Origin: Gorsachius magnificus
Taxonomy: Eukaryota; Chordata; Aves; Pelecaniformes; Ardeidae
NCBI GenBank assembly: GCA_034008185.1
Contig: CM067095.1
Location: 4,634,610 to 4,698,609, forward strand
DNA length: 64,000 nt
Direction: 5' to 3'
Of the stretch, positions 1-46,500 are shown one piece after another. The position numbers and the translations under genes were made by a program. Below the pieces are notes generated by a model, which worked only from the letters and a program-made list of their open reading frames with translations, was not told where the DNA came from and did no database searches. Position 1 is the first letter of the stretch; the number at the start of each line of letters is the position of its first letter.

Positions 1-33977
<33,977 letters not shown>

Positions 33978-34630
33978 GCTGTACGGCAAAGGGCCTTCGC
34001 GCCGAGCCAGGACCCCTGCGAGGTGGCCCGAGCAGCGCCTGAGCGGAAGGCGGCGGGGTGCGGGGGTCGCCGCGCCGCGGGTGCGAGCACGAGGCCTGCC
34101 CCGCGCGCAGACCTGAGGGGAGGCGGCCGCTTCCCGCCCGGAGCTCCGGCTTCTGGAGCCGCTGCGAAGCCGCGAGAGGCCTTTTTAGAAGACGGTCACA
34201 GACTCTGGCGTTAAAGAAGCGCGTTTGCGTTAAAATCAGAAGCATTGGAAGGAGGAAAAAATCCTTCACTTCGATTAACTGGCTTCCCCGCGAGATGCTG
34301 CTACAAAAGGGGATCAGGGAAGGCGTTTTGAGAAAGAAGGGGAACGCGACTGCTGCCCAGAACCTTCACCAATATTCAGAGCCCTGTTTTTTCCCCTCTG
34401 AAACTGCACATCCCTTTGTAACAGACACGGTGAGAGGTGAGCCATCACAGCCCCTTCCTCAGGTGCAGCGCGCAGACTGAAAGTTAAAAACCTCTGAGAA
34501 GGTGGTTTGAATAAAGCCTCTCCCTTCCAGGAGGGATTACAGGCAACACATGATGTTTAGGATTCCTGTGGCTAAGATACATTCAGCATTGAGAGCAGGC
34601 GCTAGGGGCTCAGGTCTGAGAGAAGAGGGC

Positions 34631-34660
34631 TTGCTCAACCAAAATGGCGGGGCCCGTGCT
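34631..34660 (+). promoter_or_regulatory. YY1-like motif with short upstream ORF
   Basis: CAACCAAAATGGCGGGGCC resembles the YY1 core (AAAATGGCGGC) that often sits just downstream of a transcription start and points in the direction of transcription, here to the right, towards COMT. The ATG within it opens an 11-codon reading frame. It could mark a first noncoding COMT exon. No transcript evidence is available from the sequence. Confidence 0.4.
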
Positions 34661-36578
34661 ACACAAGTCAGTGAACTAGAGCAGCGCTTTAACACGTTTT
34701 TAATGGTGGTGGTACAGATATTTGCACAGGACGACCTGTGGGAGTGCCTCCGATGCTTCACAGCCTTTGGCAGTGTTTTCTGTCCCTGTTCCCCATGCCA
34801 GCTGTTGATCCAACAAGGGCGATGCTGCTGGCCGACTTTGGATGGGAGTTGTGAGAGTTATTAATGCTTGTAATGCGTTCTGCCAGCCTAAGGTAAAAGG
34901 CCTCAGAGTAGGCATTGATCAAAACAGTACCACAGGGAACAAGGTCTCTCATTCAGAAGTGCTCGCTATTGGTCTATTGCTGAAGCACCGTAGTGACCCT
35001 GCCTGCTCCTGTATGTGGTGAGTCGTATGTGATAAATACCACCATAGCCAAATCAGAGTTTGGGATGAAGAATCAGCTGCTTTTTCTTAGGGAGAAGGAA
35101 CAGGCGACAGAAAACAGTTTTAGGCAGCCATGGTTCAGCTCTCTCTGAGCAAGGGGATGGTTCACAAGGGGGCAGCATCCAACCATTTTGCTTCAGAAAC
35201 CATCAATCGTCTGGTTCACAGTTGGAGAAATGGCAGGAAATTAAAATACTCAAAGTTTTGTAGAACTAACATCACCTCCGGTGTAGATCTGATTAATTTT
35301 TTTCACTCCATTAATGTTTGAAAATACGTGAAACAGGAATTACTATCACTTTAGTAAACGGACTGATGATTTGTCCAGTATCACTGCTGTTAAAAAAGAA
35401 ATAAAAGGCAACTCCCCTCTCTGTTGCCTCCTGCAGCACTAAGCAATAAATCACTAGACACACTCATTGCAGCAGCAGCAGAAAGACATGACTAGAGTGT
35501 ACTGTGAGGCCTTTGAACTAAGGAATCCTCAAGCATATTCAGATACTAATCTTTTGTGTTTTTCAGGTACATGCATGCAAAGTTGTTTTAGCTGTTCATT
35601 TTAGCTACTATTCTGAATTGAATGAGGCAGTGTTGAGCATATGCTCTTCACAGAGCATTTAGTTCAGACGCATAGGATCAAGGGTAGAATTAAATCTCCC
35701 CAAACACAAAACAAGTTTACATGAAGAAATGTTCCTGCAGCGTTATGGTAATTTGCTAATAAGGAAAGGCCTTAAATGTAGCAAAGATGTTGATAGAAAA
35801 CATTACTTTTAAACAGCACCTACAGTGGCAATTTAGGAAAGAATTGATGATAAATTTAGAGTAACGCCTCTGAATTCTTTTAAGGATAGGATCTTGGCCA
35901 AGTGCCCATTGTTACAGCCACATCATACACTAGCATTACTGCTTGTTTTCTTTATTTTATTGCTCAGAGACTAAGTGAACCACAGCCTACACAGCAGTGG
36001 CGAGACTGTAGCTTTAGCTGTTTGTGTGTTCCTGAACACATCAGCACACACCCTGTCTTTTCTAGCTTGAAAGCGAGTCAGTTGCTTTCACTTGGCATCC
36101 TTATTATGGCCTCTGGGAACCAGAACTATCCATAGCTGCTGCTGCGCCACTGGCAGACCATGTGAAGCTGGGGTGTCACCAGCCCTCTGGCTGTATCTCA
36201 CAGCCTTGTGCAGTTCCACAGGCTAAGGCTTTCCATTCAGGCCTACCACGTTCAGAAGAAAGTACAAAGTCTGTGTAATGGGGCTCTGCTCGTTCTTGCA
36301 CATTGTCACAAGCTTCATCATTGAGACCAGTAGAGGCAAATATCAGCAATGAGGAGTGGGTTTTGCCCATGGTCACAATATCAGTAAGAGGAGTAGCCAC
36401 TGATATTTGCTGCAGTCAGCACTGAGCAGGTGTGTCTGCAGTACACTTCCAAAATATTTCTCAGGGACCAGAGACAGATTCTGGTTATCAGGTATGGTTT
36501 CTAATGTCTTTTGCTCATCTCCTATAGCCTTCTACTCTCTTGTTTTAATTCTTTTGTGTTTAGCATTAAGCTGATAAA

Positions 36579-36618
36579 AATAATTAGTGACATACATAGA
36601 ATAATTAGTGATATACAT
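36579..36618 (+). repeat. Short tandem duplication, two copies of 19 nt
   Basis: AATAATTAGTGACATACAT at 36579-36597 is repeated with one change at 36600-36618 (period 21). Confidence 0.9.
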
Positions 36619-37107
36619 TTTTTCATATGTAAATAATAGATATATATTTCTTTTAGGAAAGCAAGCATTAAGTCCTTTAGTGGCAAATATATTCTAGTAT
36701 CAGGAATCATTTACATGAAGCATTGTGTTTCTGCAGTGAAAGCATATTTTTTCAATACTTTTAGGATTAAAAAAAAACTTCTTACAAGATAGCTATCAGA
36801 CTTAATCCACAGAATTTTTTCAGTTGTAGCTAGTCATATTTAAGTCATAAATTAACTTAATATATTAGATGTGGTTTGGTTTATTTCCGGGGGAGATGTG
36901 TATTCCAGGTACTGTAAACAGTGTGGTATTAAAAGGGCAAAGGAAACAGCACTGTAATACATTTCAGAAACGTATATAAATCCATTCAACAAAAATAGGG
37001 GTTTTGTAAGGCATGAATTGGTTCTGTTAACGGGCAGACTTTCTCCTTTTGAATTTATTATAATGACAGCTTGGAATGTTGTACTTTTTTTCCTTCGTAT
37101 GAAATAC

Positions 37108-37280
37108 CTTTTGTTACATTTATCAGTGGCTTGCTTAAATTCTTCCTCATGAAGACAACCAGGGCCAAATACCTCTTCTACGTAACATTTTAGAAATTTT
37201 GACTTTTCAAACACATCTTCCTGTTTTTCCTGTTTTTCTGGCATGGTTTGCTTTATGTCTTGTGTTCCCAGATTAGTGAC
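37108..37280 (-). CDS. Orphan coding-like exon, unknown protein
   Basis: A 173-nt minus-strand segment bounded by a strong acceptor (a run of C and T ending CCTGCCAG) and a plausible donor (AAAAG|GTATTT). It is open in one frame and rich in Glu, Lys and Gln, unlike the surrounding chance ORFs. It reads VTNLGTQDIKQTMPEKQEKQ and onward through FLKCYVEEVFGPGCLHEEEF to CNKR. An internal ATG at 37244 with A at -3 could start translation. I do not recognise the family. Its 3' phase (2) does not fit TXNRD2 exon 2 (needs phase 1), so it is not simply an upstream TXNRD2 exon. No partner exons were found. It could be an exon of a small nested gene, a lineage-specific gene or a relic. Confidence 0.4.
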
Positions 37281-37522
37281 CTGGCAGGGTGGGGGAAAGA
37301 AGAGAGGTGTCAGGTAGATACCATCTTTGGAAGTCATCATGTTGTTTCTTTTTTAGTGGGTGAGGTGGGAAATGGCTATCAGAGGTTGCATTTTGTGGCA
37401 TGACCTAATTAATAATTTACAGGAGTGTCAGTGAACTGTACTGGATCACTGGTTGAATTAAGAGGTCTCTGCATGAGGTAGGACTTTTTGGTTTCTTACC
37501 ATCTCTTGTGATTGATTGTACT

Positions 37523-37545
37523 CTTTTTTTTCTTTCTTTCTTTCT
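37523..37545 (+). repeat. (TTTC)n-like simple repeat
   Basis: Pyrimidine tract made of a T run followed by TCTTTCTTTCTTTC. Confidence 0.85.
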
Positions 37546-40500
37546 CATTCCTCGGGTAGTGTGTAGCATGCTGTCCTTAGTGTTATGGAGGAAGGAGGAG
37601 GGAAAGAAAAGCATCTGGAAGAAATGCATGTGAAATGGTGAATACAAAAGTTGAAATAGCTATATAGTCCCTGGCAATTGAGAGAACCATATCCCAGAGC
37701 TACAAAAGGACAGAATAAATGGAAACGGGGGGGTGTTTACCAGTCCTTAGACTTTTTTTCAAAGCATGATTCAAATTAAATATATGGATAGTATTCTAAG
37801 GTGGGGATTATGCTAACAAGTGAGGACCCTTGTTCAAAGGCACAGATCCTACGTAAACAAAAGAAATACTTTTACCGCTTTTATTTGAGGCTTCTTAACT
37901 GACATGTGTAGTAAGAATTTTCCAACATTACTTTTTGTTGGGTATTGCTTTACATTGGCATGAAGGAATCTGTGACTGTTTGCTTACAATCCAACTCTGC
38001 TGTATTTTTCTGCATTTTTGATATCTGCTTTTAAGAGCTTTGACAAAACAAGCTTTAGGAGAGTTAAAAGTCAAACTGATAAAGGAAGAAAATGACTAAT
38101 TTTGGTTTATGAGATCAAGGTGGTGATCAGGTTTCCATGTGAAGTCTGAAAAGCTTACAACATTTTGTTAAGATGAGCCAAATATATCCCCTTAGCTAAT
38201 AATTTTTTATGTAGGGTCTGTAAATGTATCTAAAACAACTAAAGAAAAGCTAAATCTAAGAAACATACACACGTAACAGAATTACTGTAAATCAGGTAAT
38301 ATTTTAAATGCCATTTAAAAATGTAATGCTAAAAGAAAACCAATCATTCTAATATTTGCTAAATGCCCCCAAAGGACATCCTCTTACAAAGAATACATCC
38401 TTCAGCTAACAATGTTTCCTTTGCTGGAAACATTTGTGCATATGTTCATAAACCAACAAAAATGGTCGAACATTTCAGCTTTGTTGCTATTTCTCCTTTT
38501 GTTTGCTTTTTTTTTACTTTCAGAAATTTGTCTGAGAGTAGGACTCACTCAGAATTTAATATATTCCATTTTATTCCTTCCTTAATACAGAATCTTCTAT
38601 TCATAGTTTCTCCTAAACAACTAACTGATTGCAAATGTGGGGGGAAACCAGCAGAAACAGATGAACCTTCACATAACACAGGTTCTTGACTTCATTCAAA
38701 TACTTCGACGTATATTACCAAAAAAGTAGAGAAAAGCAGAAATATGGTAGATTTAACTGAGCTTCAAAGTTTTCATGAGGAGTTACAAAGTCTTTGAAAG
38801 CAGGAAGGTTTTTTTCAGTCTACATGATAACCTTTTAAGATGCATAGTAAACACAAAACAATCTAACTGCTTGTATAATCTGTTGAATTTTAGAGTACAA
38901 CTTTGCTGGCCATCTTTCTAGTCTTTTAGCTGTTTCCTATTTTAGATATCTCCAGGCAGTTTCCTGATTCATACGAGTGGTGCTTCATTTCTCATAATTC
39001 CTCTTTTCCATGTTTCTCAGCAAGAGAAACTAATTTGACGGTTGAAAACAGCAAAATCACATAAAAGAAAATCCCTCCTGCTATTCTGAAAATGCAAGCT
39101 CAAAAGAATTTTCTTCCACTCAGTGTTTCACATGATCTGTGGGGTTTATGGTAATGTGCTAGCTCTCCTGTCTCCCTTTGTTTAGGCTTATAAAAACCAG
39201 TCTTTGGCCAGGATTATTAGAAGAAGGGAATGTCATTTGTTGTTATGCCAGGCATGGATTTACTGGGGAAGCTTTAGCTCTGTGCTATGCACAGCGAGTG
39301 GGGATAGCACTGGCACATTGCATCATGTGCTTGCAGCTGTATAGCCTCCATTTGAGACTGGGAGCTCTGTACATGAGCAAGTCTACGCAAGTTTGTGCAG
39401 ACAATCTGAGCTTAATTCTGCCAACTGTCAGAGTGAGCCAGTCTGAACTAGCTAGTTATTCTGACCTGTTGCCATTCATGTGATGTTGCTCCCAAATTAA
39501 GACATCCTGGGTCTACACCTACCCATAGATGTGCCCTGTGAATGTAGTATCCTGACGTTCTGCAATACCAAAGCCATCTTTTAAGATCTTGTCCCTACAT
39601 AAAAATTGTATTACACCAATACATTTATAGCTCTCCACAGTTCTGTAACCTGAATGTATTAATATCAGGGTTAATTTTTACTATCTAGGCAAGGATAAGT
39701 CATGTGAATAGCGTATAAATTTATGCACTCTGGAGTTTGTAGCATTGTTGTTTTGTTAGTAAAAACTTTCAAAAATAACCATACCTATACAGATCCTGTC
39801 CTGGGCAAAATGTTAAAGGCATAATCCAATGTCTAACAGCCTACCAAAGAAACTTCTCTTGGAGAAAAAATTACCCCATAATAACATATTACAAGATTTC
39901 AACTTCCTATTACTTTGGAAGCAACTTATGGACATCATCATTCAGTTTGGGTGATTTAACTAACTGAACTTCTGGCTTTATCTAATTTGCAGTTATTGCC
40001 ATTCACCATTTTTACTTACGCAGTGAAATATCTAGACAACAGAAAGGGTTACTTTGCAGGCATACCCTTTATCATACAAATAAACAGTTGTGGGCAGGCA
40101 GAAGCAAGTTTGCTCCTCCCATGCTTCTAGCCTGAAGAATATGATTCAGCTCAAAGTTAGAAGTCCTTTAGAACTGTCTGGTAAATCTAGGCACTAATTT
40201 GTGCTGCTAAGCAGGAGCTGGGCTGATACCACCCACCAGTTCACAGCTAGCTATAGTTAACTGCAAGGACGTCTCCAAAGAATAGCTGTATGCTTACAGA
40301 ACCAGGTCAGTGCATAGAGTAAGTTTTACTGTTTTAAGCTCTTTTCTCCACAGTCCAGCAGTAAAATAAATTATCAGTTAATTTTTAACTGTGGGTGGCA
40401 TCAGGGATCATGCAGACACAACCTGTCATGGTTTCACAACCAGCTTTCAACCAGTCAGGAAATTACTGTCAGTAAACCTGGAGTGCAGTTTTGCTTATTT

Positions 40501-43500
40501 CGTTCTTTGTTCTGCTTGATGTCTGGATTATAAGAAAATATTTGTTGAGCTAAAGCTCTGTTACACATGGAAGGGATACTTCAAAGTTATTCTGTATTGA
40601 CTTTGGGTACTATGCTATATTGCAGGGTCTTAGTTTAGAATTACTAAAACCACTTTGATCTTCACCTACCTCATTTCCACAATTCTTTATTCAATTCATC
40701 CACTTAAAAATTTTTATTCTTCTCTTGTCATGCTCTCAGGTAGTCCCTAATTCTTTCAAGGACCTCCCCCCTCATGTGACAAAGCCTGTTTTCAGTTCTT
40801 CAGCTCCCGTTTCTATCACATTTGATACAAATACTTTCTTTGAATCTTTAAAAAGTTTCTAGGCTAGAACTTCAAATGCTCTCTGACTAGGTCTGAGTTT
40901 TTTAGTGAGAACACAACAGATTTTGTGTTTGGTTTTTGGTTTTTCGTACTATTTTGTGGTGCAATTTAACTGGAGCTTTATATTGTGTCCACCTCAAAGG
41001 AAACAATATAGACAGTCAAGCCAAGAACAAGGTTTATTAGAATAAGCCACCTCTTTTATCTTAGAGCTCTTTGTAGCAGAATATTTTTCCAACTAGAAGC
41101 CATAGAAATTCAAATGTACTATTTATAATCTATTGATTGCACCTCTTTCTGTAGTTGCTGTTAAGCAATTTCTGTACATACCTCTCCTCCCCCCAGCAGC
41201 ACTCTATATTTAACTCACATGCCTAAGTCTTGTTTCTATGACTTCTGCACTGTCTAGCATGCCACGTCTGTGCTGAAAAAAGAACTAAATCCCTTGGGCC
41301 AAATTCATTCCTGGAGTTGCTTGATTGACCACAGTGCATTTACAATGAGCACAGATTTGGCTCATACCTGACAACATTCACTGTGCTGTAACTAAGTAAC
41401 AAGAACACTGTCATTAGGGGACAGATGAATAGCTTTCTCTAAGGTTATTAGAGCACTGAGCACCTTTAAGGAGTGCAGAAATCTATGAAAGGAGGAGCTG
41501 GGGAAAAGGACACCGCTCCTTTTAGAGTCTGTGTAACAGAACTGATAAGCTATTCCTGTGATGTGATCGAATGTGACTGAATACCGCAGGCTCTTGGACT
41601 CTTATTCTATAAAATCCACATTAGAGCAGCACAGGAAAAGATCGGAAGGAACAGCTTCTGCTGTACTGAGAAAGGTACATATTTATGTTTTCTTATTTCT
41701 CAGACTTGATATGATTTGTTATCTTAGATATTGTCACTATTTTAAACGGTGGTGAATATGAAAGAAGCGGTGTTTTCCACATTCTGACTGGTACTCTTTG
41801 TCAGGAAGTCAGTCTGTGGGCAGCAACGGCTTTCACCGAGAAAGAACAGGACATATTTGTGTGTAATGCATTTGTACTGCATTGTAAACCTTGACAGTTG
41901 AAAGAAGTGAGATGAGATAACCCTGACTAAATTGAAAATGTAATTTATGGCTATAAGTATACTGGAATTTGGTACTCATTTGTATTCAAGAAAAAGCTGA
42001 ATGCAAGTCAAGCTTTAGTTCAGTCATATTTGTCTGAATAGCTGCTTTTATAAATGTGCTGCTGCAGCTGTATTTTATGGGGGTTTTCATTCTCAAGAGG
42101 GAGTTCTGCTACAGCAAAATGTCTGTGAAAAACAGACAAAAAGCTAATGCTTTTGCTTGCTAGCCCTGTTGCTGCTAATAGAGTATCCTTCTGATGCCAT
42201 TTACAGACATTCTGTACCTTCTGTCCTTTAAAAACAAACCCGTATTTACCAATACTGTCAACCCCATATCATATCAGTGATCTCCATAAACAACCTTTCC
42301 TTCATCTCTGCACTTCAGCTTACTTTTTTCTGCTTACTCAGCCATGGACTCCTGTAACAAAGCCCTCAGGTTCAGAATCTCATGCATTTGCACAGCACTG
42401 CAGTATTTAAATTCAAAAGAAAAAGTTCCTGATTTACAGCTTTAGTTTGCATCAGAGAAAAAGAGTTTAACCACATTAACACTGCAAACAATTTACTTGT
42501 CACTCAAGTTTAGCAATATTTCTTAGCAGCCTGCAGCTGGTATCAGGTTTACCTCTGCCAGTCCCACACTGTTGTCTTTCAGCATTCCTTCAGGATCACT
42601 GGAATTAGAACTGACTGGGAAATCTCTGAAAAAACATAATTTTTGCAGCAATTGTTGAAACCAGATCTTAACATGTGAGGCCATCCATACCAGTTTTGTT
42701 AAAGCTCTGTCAGGAGAGATTTCTCAGAAAGCAAGTTCTAGCTAAAGTAAGAGACACTCTATGCCCACTCCAGCTACTTTTCTGGGGAGGGCATTCACTC
42801 AGGATTTGAGACCAAGGTCTCATGCCCTGCTGTGTCTCAGGCTGACTTCTTCCCACCCAGTGCTTTGGTTACCTGCTATGCTGTGGTGGATCCCACCTTG
42901 CCTGGCCTGTTAGAGCTGTTAATTTCCATAGAAATAAGCCAACATTTCAGCAGCAATTTCCTTCTTACTCTTTCAGATCCCTCAGTGGGTGTCCTCACTA
43001 CCAAGTTTCAGTTGTGTGCTCCCCCTGGCCTGAAGAGCAGCTTGTGGAGAGCAGAAAGCTGTGCTGGGAGAGAGACAGATTTACATTAGATTAGCTGGTA
43101 GCTTTGGAGGCAGGGCAGGAGCGCACAGTGGGGATTTGGGACACTGAGGATTCAGCCCTGGATCTAAAAAGAGAATGTGAAATAGGTCTGTCACAGGTGA
43201 CTATGCTGAGGGCAGCTAGCCGTTTTGGTCTTTCCACTTCCAGCCCTTTCTGCCTACCTCCATCTGGGGCAAAATACATTCAATATGAGCTTGTTTTACC
43301 CCCCTGGGGAATGCAAAAATCTCAGCTGAGAAAACTTTTTACAGACCAGCTCCTAGTGTGCTGACAGGGCAGAGCACTTTTTATTTTAGCAGTCCACTGC
43401 CTCCCAGGTGGGATTTGTACAATTGAGTTGAGCTATGCCAACCACTGGCCTCAAACACTGGTACAAATAGTACAAACACATCTAGAGTGCTGGAGTGGGA

Positions 43501-46500
43501 ATAAGGACTATCAGAAACAAATGCTTCCTAGGCATACCTGAAAAGATGTTATTCCTGGAAAGCTGTCTGCTCAAGGCTCAGTAAAGTGCATTTCTTACCC
43601 TTGAAGAATTTTATCACCCCAAATACTGCCTTTAATTATGCAGTGTGTTCACTAGGCCAGTCTGGATCAGAACACTACAGATCCACGCAGACCTGCTTGT
43701 TGAATGGAGATAAGGCCTGCCTGTGTGGCCAGTTTATTCTAAACTCTGCTCTTCTTTATGGGGCACATAACCATTATTTAAACCTTTTTCTTTGGGTCAT
43801 AGTACCAAATACCACTTAGACAATGGCTACTGTGAAGGAAGCTATATGTGGGTAGCAATTATCCTAATTGAAATCTACCTGGGAAGAATGGATTTAAACA
43901 CCCTTATGAAGCTTAGTTGATGGGGCTCCCTAGTAGGCAACAGCACTTTTCTGTTCTTTTCCTTTCATTCAGTAAGAAGAAACCTGTATTTGTTCCCTTT
44001 CAGCCTGAGAAGAGGGGAAAAGAAAAGACAAAAGGCCTAAGGGGAAAAAAATAATCATCAGAACTTTGCTTTTTTGTAGTCATGGTAATGAAGCTAAATT
44101 GTAGTAATTTGAAAAAACCTAGGAAGGGGGAAATTTAGATTTCATGCAAGAAATACTTAGTGAAAAATTATATAAAGTCTTTTCAGCCTGTTTTCATTAT
44201 GTCAGTGGAAAATCTGAGTGTCAAACTCCCAGACTAAGTTTCCATTGAAATACAAGCTATTCACATTTGGCAATATGCTGATTATTCTTTGCAGTGCTGT
44301 ACTCACTTGAAAATACATAAACAATAACGAAAGAATAGGAGGTAAAAGGATTTTTTTTTTTGACCTTTAAAAATACAAAAATATGAAGCTGTTCAATTGT
44401 GTTTCCTACAGCAGCAATGGGATACAAATGTTTGGCAGAAGTTAGTTTAGACTTTCTGACCAAAATACCCTGCTTTTCTTGCTCTGGGAAAAGACCAAGA
44501 AAAGCAGTGCCACAAAACAGAGATTGCCTCATTTAAGGCAGCATAGGACAAAGAGTCAGGAACTCCAGTCCCAGTCATGGTGTAGCACAAATCTCCTCTG
44601 GCCTAGTGCAGAGCAACAGACCTTGTTTTCACAATGCTTCTTAAACAGCTAATATATCGTTACTAATATGCAGATCCTCTGCATACTTTAGTTCATGAGA
44701 TACTTAAACCTTTTTAAACCGTTTCTAAATATAGGGGGTACACCTACCTCCTTCACACTGGTACATGTATGGGAGAGTTTAATCTGTTAATTTGCATGGG
44801 CTTTGTAAAAGCCTCTAGAAAATTGTTTGCATTATAACATTCGTCTCTCTGTAGACTTAGCAGCAGTGTCTCTGCAATGAGTTAGGCCCCACTGTCCCCA
44901 GGCACTCTACTGTTGTAGACCATTTCTATTATCCTCGCTACCATCAGACCGATGGAGAGATTCTTTCATGAAAAAAGGTTGAATGGTATGAATTTACCAA
45001 GCACTCCCCATTCACCAGGTTATGCAAGCTAATAAAGTCTAAATTAGATTCTAAGCCCTTTAGCATCAGAATGCTAAAGTACTGTCTGAATGCTTGGAGA
45101 CTTGTAATAAACTCTTAAACAACCAACCAATACTTGGCAGATAGATTAAATGCATGAAAAATTATAGCAAGATTGGATATAACATCATCTTTCCTCAAAG
45201 GCCTGATTTGTCAGCAGGCTGAAATCACTTAAGGAAAGTGTTTGAAGCACTGTTGGTCTCCACATTTTCCCTGTTGTTCATAAACTCAAGAATAATAATG
45301 TTACATAAGCATTTGCTGTCTTGGTCTCCCAAAATTAATCTCTTCAGTTAATGCAGATAAAATCACTTAGCATTTTCACAGGTGTTATCCATAGCAGACA
45401 CTCTTCTGACAAAACTTAATTCTGCTTTACAACACCTTGAAAGTTACAGAATTAGCAGTAACTTTAACTTTTGTATCAACAAAGATGTAGGTAAGAGCTC
45501 ACCCAAGATGAGATCAGAATAATTGTGCCAAAATGAGACTCAAACCTAAGTCCCCCGACTCAGGATCACAAAGTTTACTCTCATTCCAGTCCTGAAGAAT
45601 AGCAGTCTAATGTACATGCTGTCTTTGTGGGAGAGGTTTTTTGTGATTGTGTTTAGGACTTCATTTGCAGTACAAAGCAAAGCAATATCAGTTTATCTAA
45701 GCTAAAATTGTAATGAGATTTTCTGTAATTAGCCTTGTAAGGAATCACCTTTGTTAGAAAAAATTTCTATTTTCAACCTCCCAAGTGTTTTAATACCTGT
45801 CAGCTCTTATTTTTGCATCTGTAGGAAACGAAGTCTTGTTAATTACTCATAATGTAATGAACTAAGCTTCAGAACAGTTAAATAATCAAATCTGATACTT
45901 TTTTTAATCCACTAGGTGTGAAACTCACTAGGATATGTGCCCTTACCAAAACTCAGAGCATTTAAAGGTGCTTACCTTCAACATGTTTATTTTTCTTCTC
46001 AGTAAATAAAAGTTTTTAGCAGAGGGAAATAGTTTTGGAATCTGAAACAGCAGCAATCAGGACTTCAGATCAAATATTTGTACACCTTCTTTAACAGTGT
46101 TATGAGAACTTCATACAGTTTTTATGAAACACTGAGAAAAGTCTCAATTTGAATTCATCTGGTTGCTTGGAGTTACTTTAAAAACTGATGTTACCAATTG
46201 TTCTAATCCTTATTTTTTCACTTCAGGGAATGCTAAGGTCAATTATTTTTTAACAGTACTTGGAAAAATTTACCAGAAGGACTGATAAATAGCATTACTG
46301 AAAGATCCTTACTGTAACCTTTGCTGAAATGGCTGGAGTCACCTGTACAAGAGTAAAGAACAGAATGTACTGTTTTGTGCTCTATCACATGAGCATTTCT
46401 ATGCTTTTAGAAAAACTGGGGATCATGTAATAGTAAGGGGGTAGTGAATCCCCTAACTTAACAACTACTGCCATAATAACAGATCTCTAAGTCTGAGCCA

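Noticed and set aside
36176..36400. Minus-strand frame of 74 codons as a partner exon for the orphan exon
   Set aside because: No convincing splice site pair and no similarity. The composition does not stand out from chance.
39178..39483. Plus-strand frame of 101 codons
   Set aside because: No recognisable domain, no splice or promoter context, and of a size expected by chance.
40431..40490. TGTCATGGTTT start reminiscent of bird endogenous retrovirus LTRs
   Set aside because: Only about ten bases fit. No matching end, target-site duplication or internal sequence was seen.
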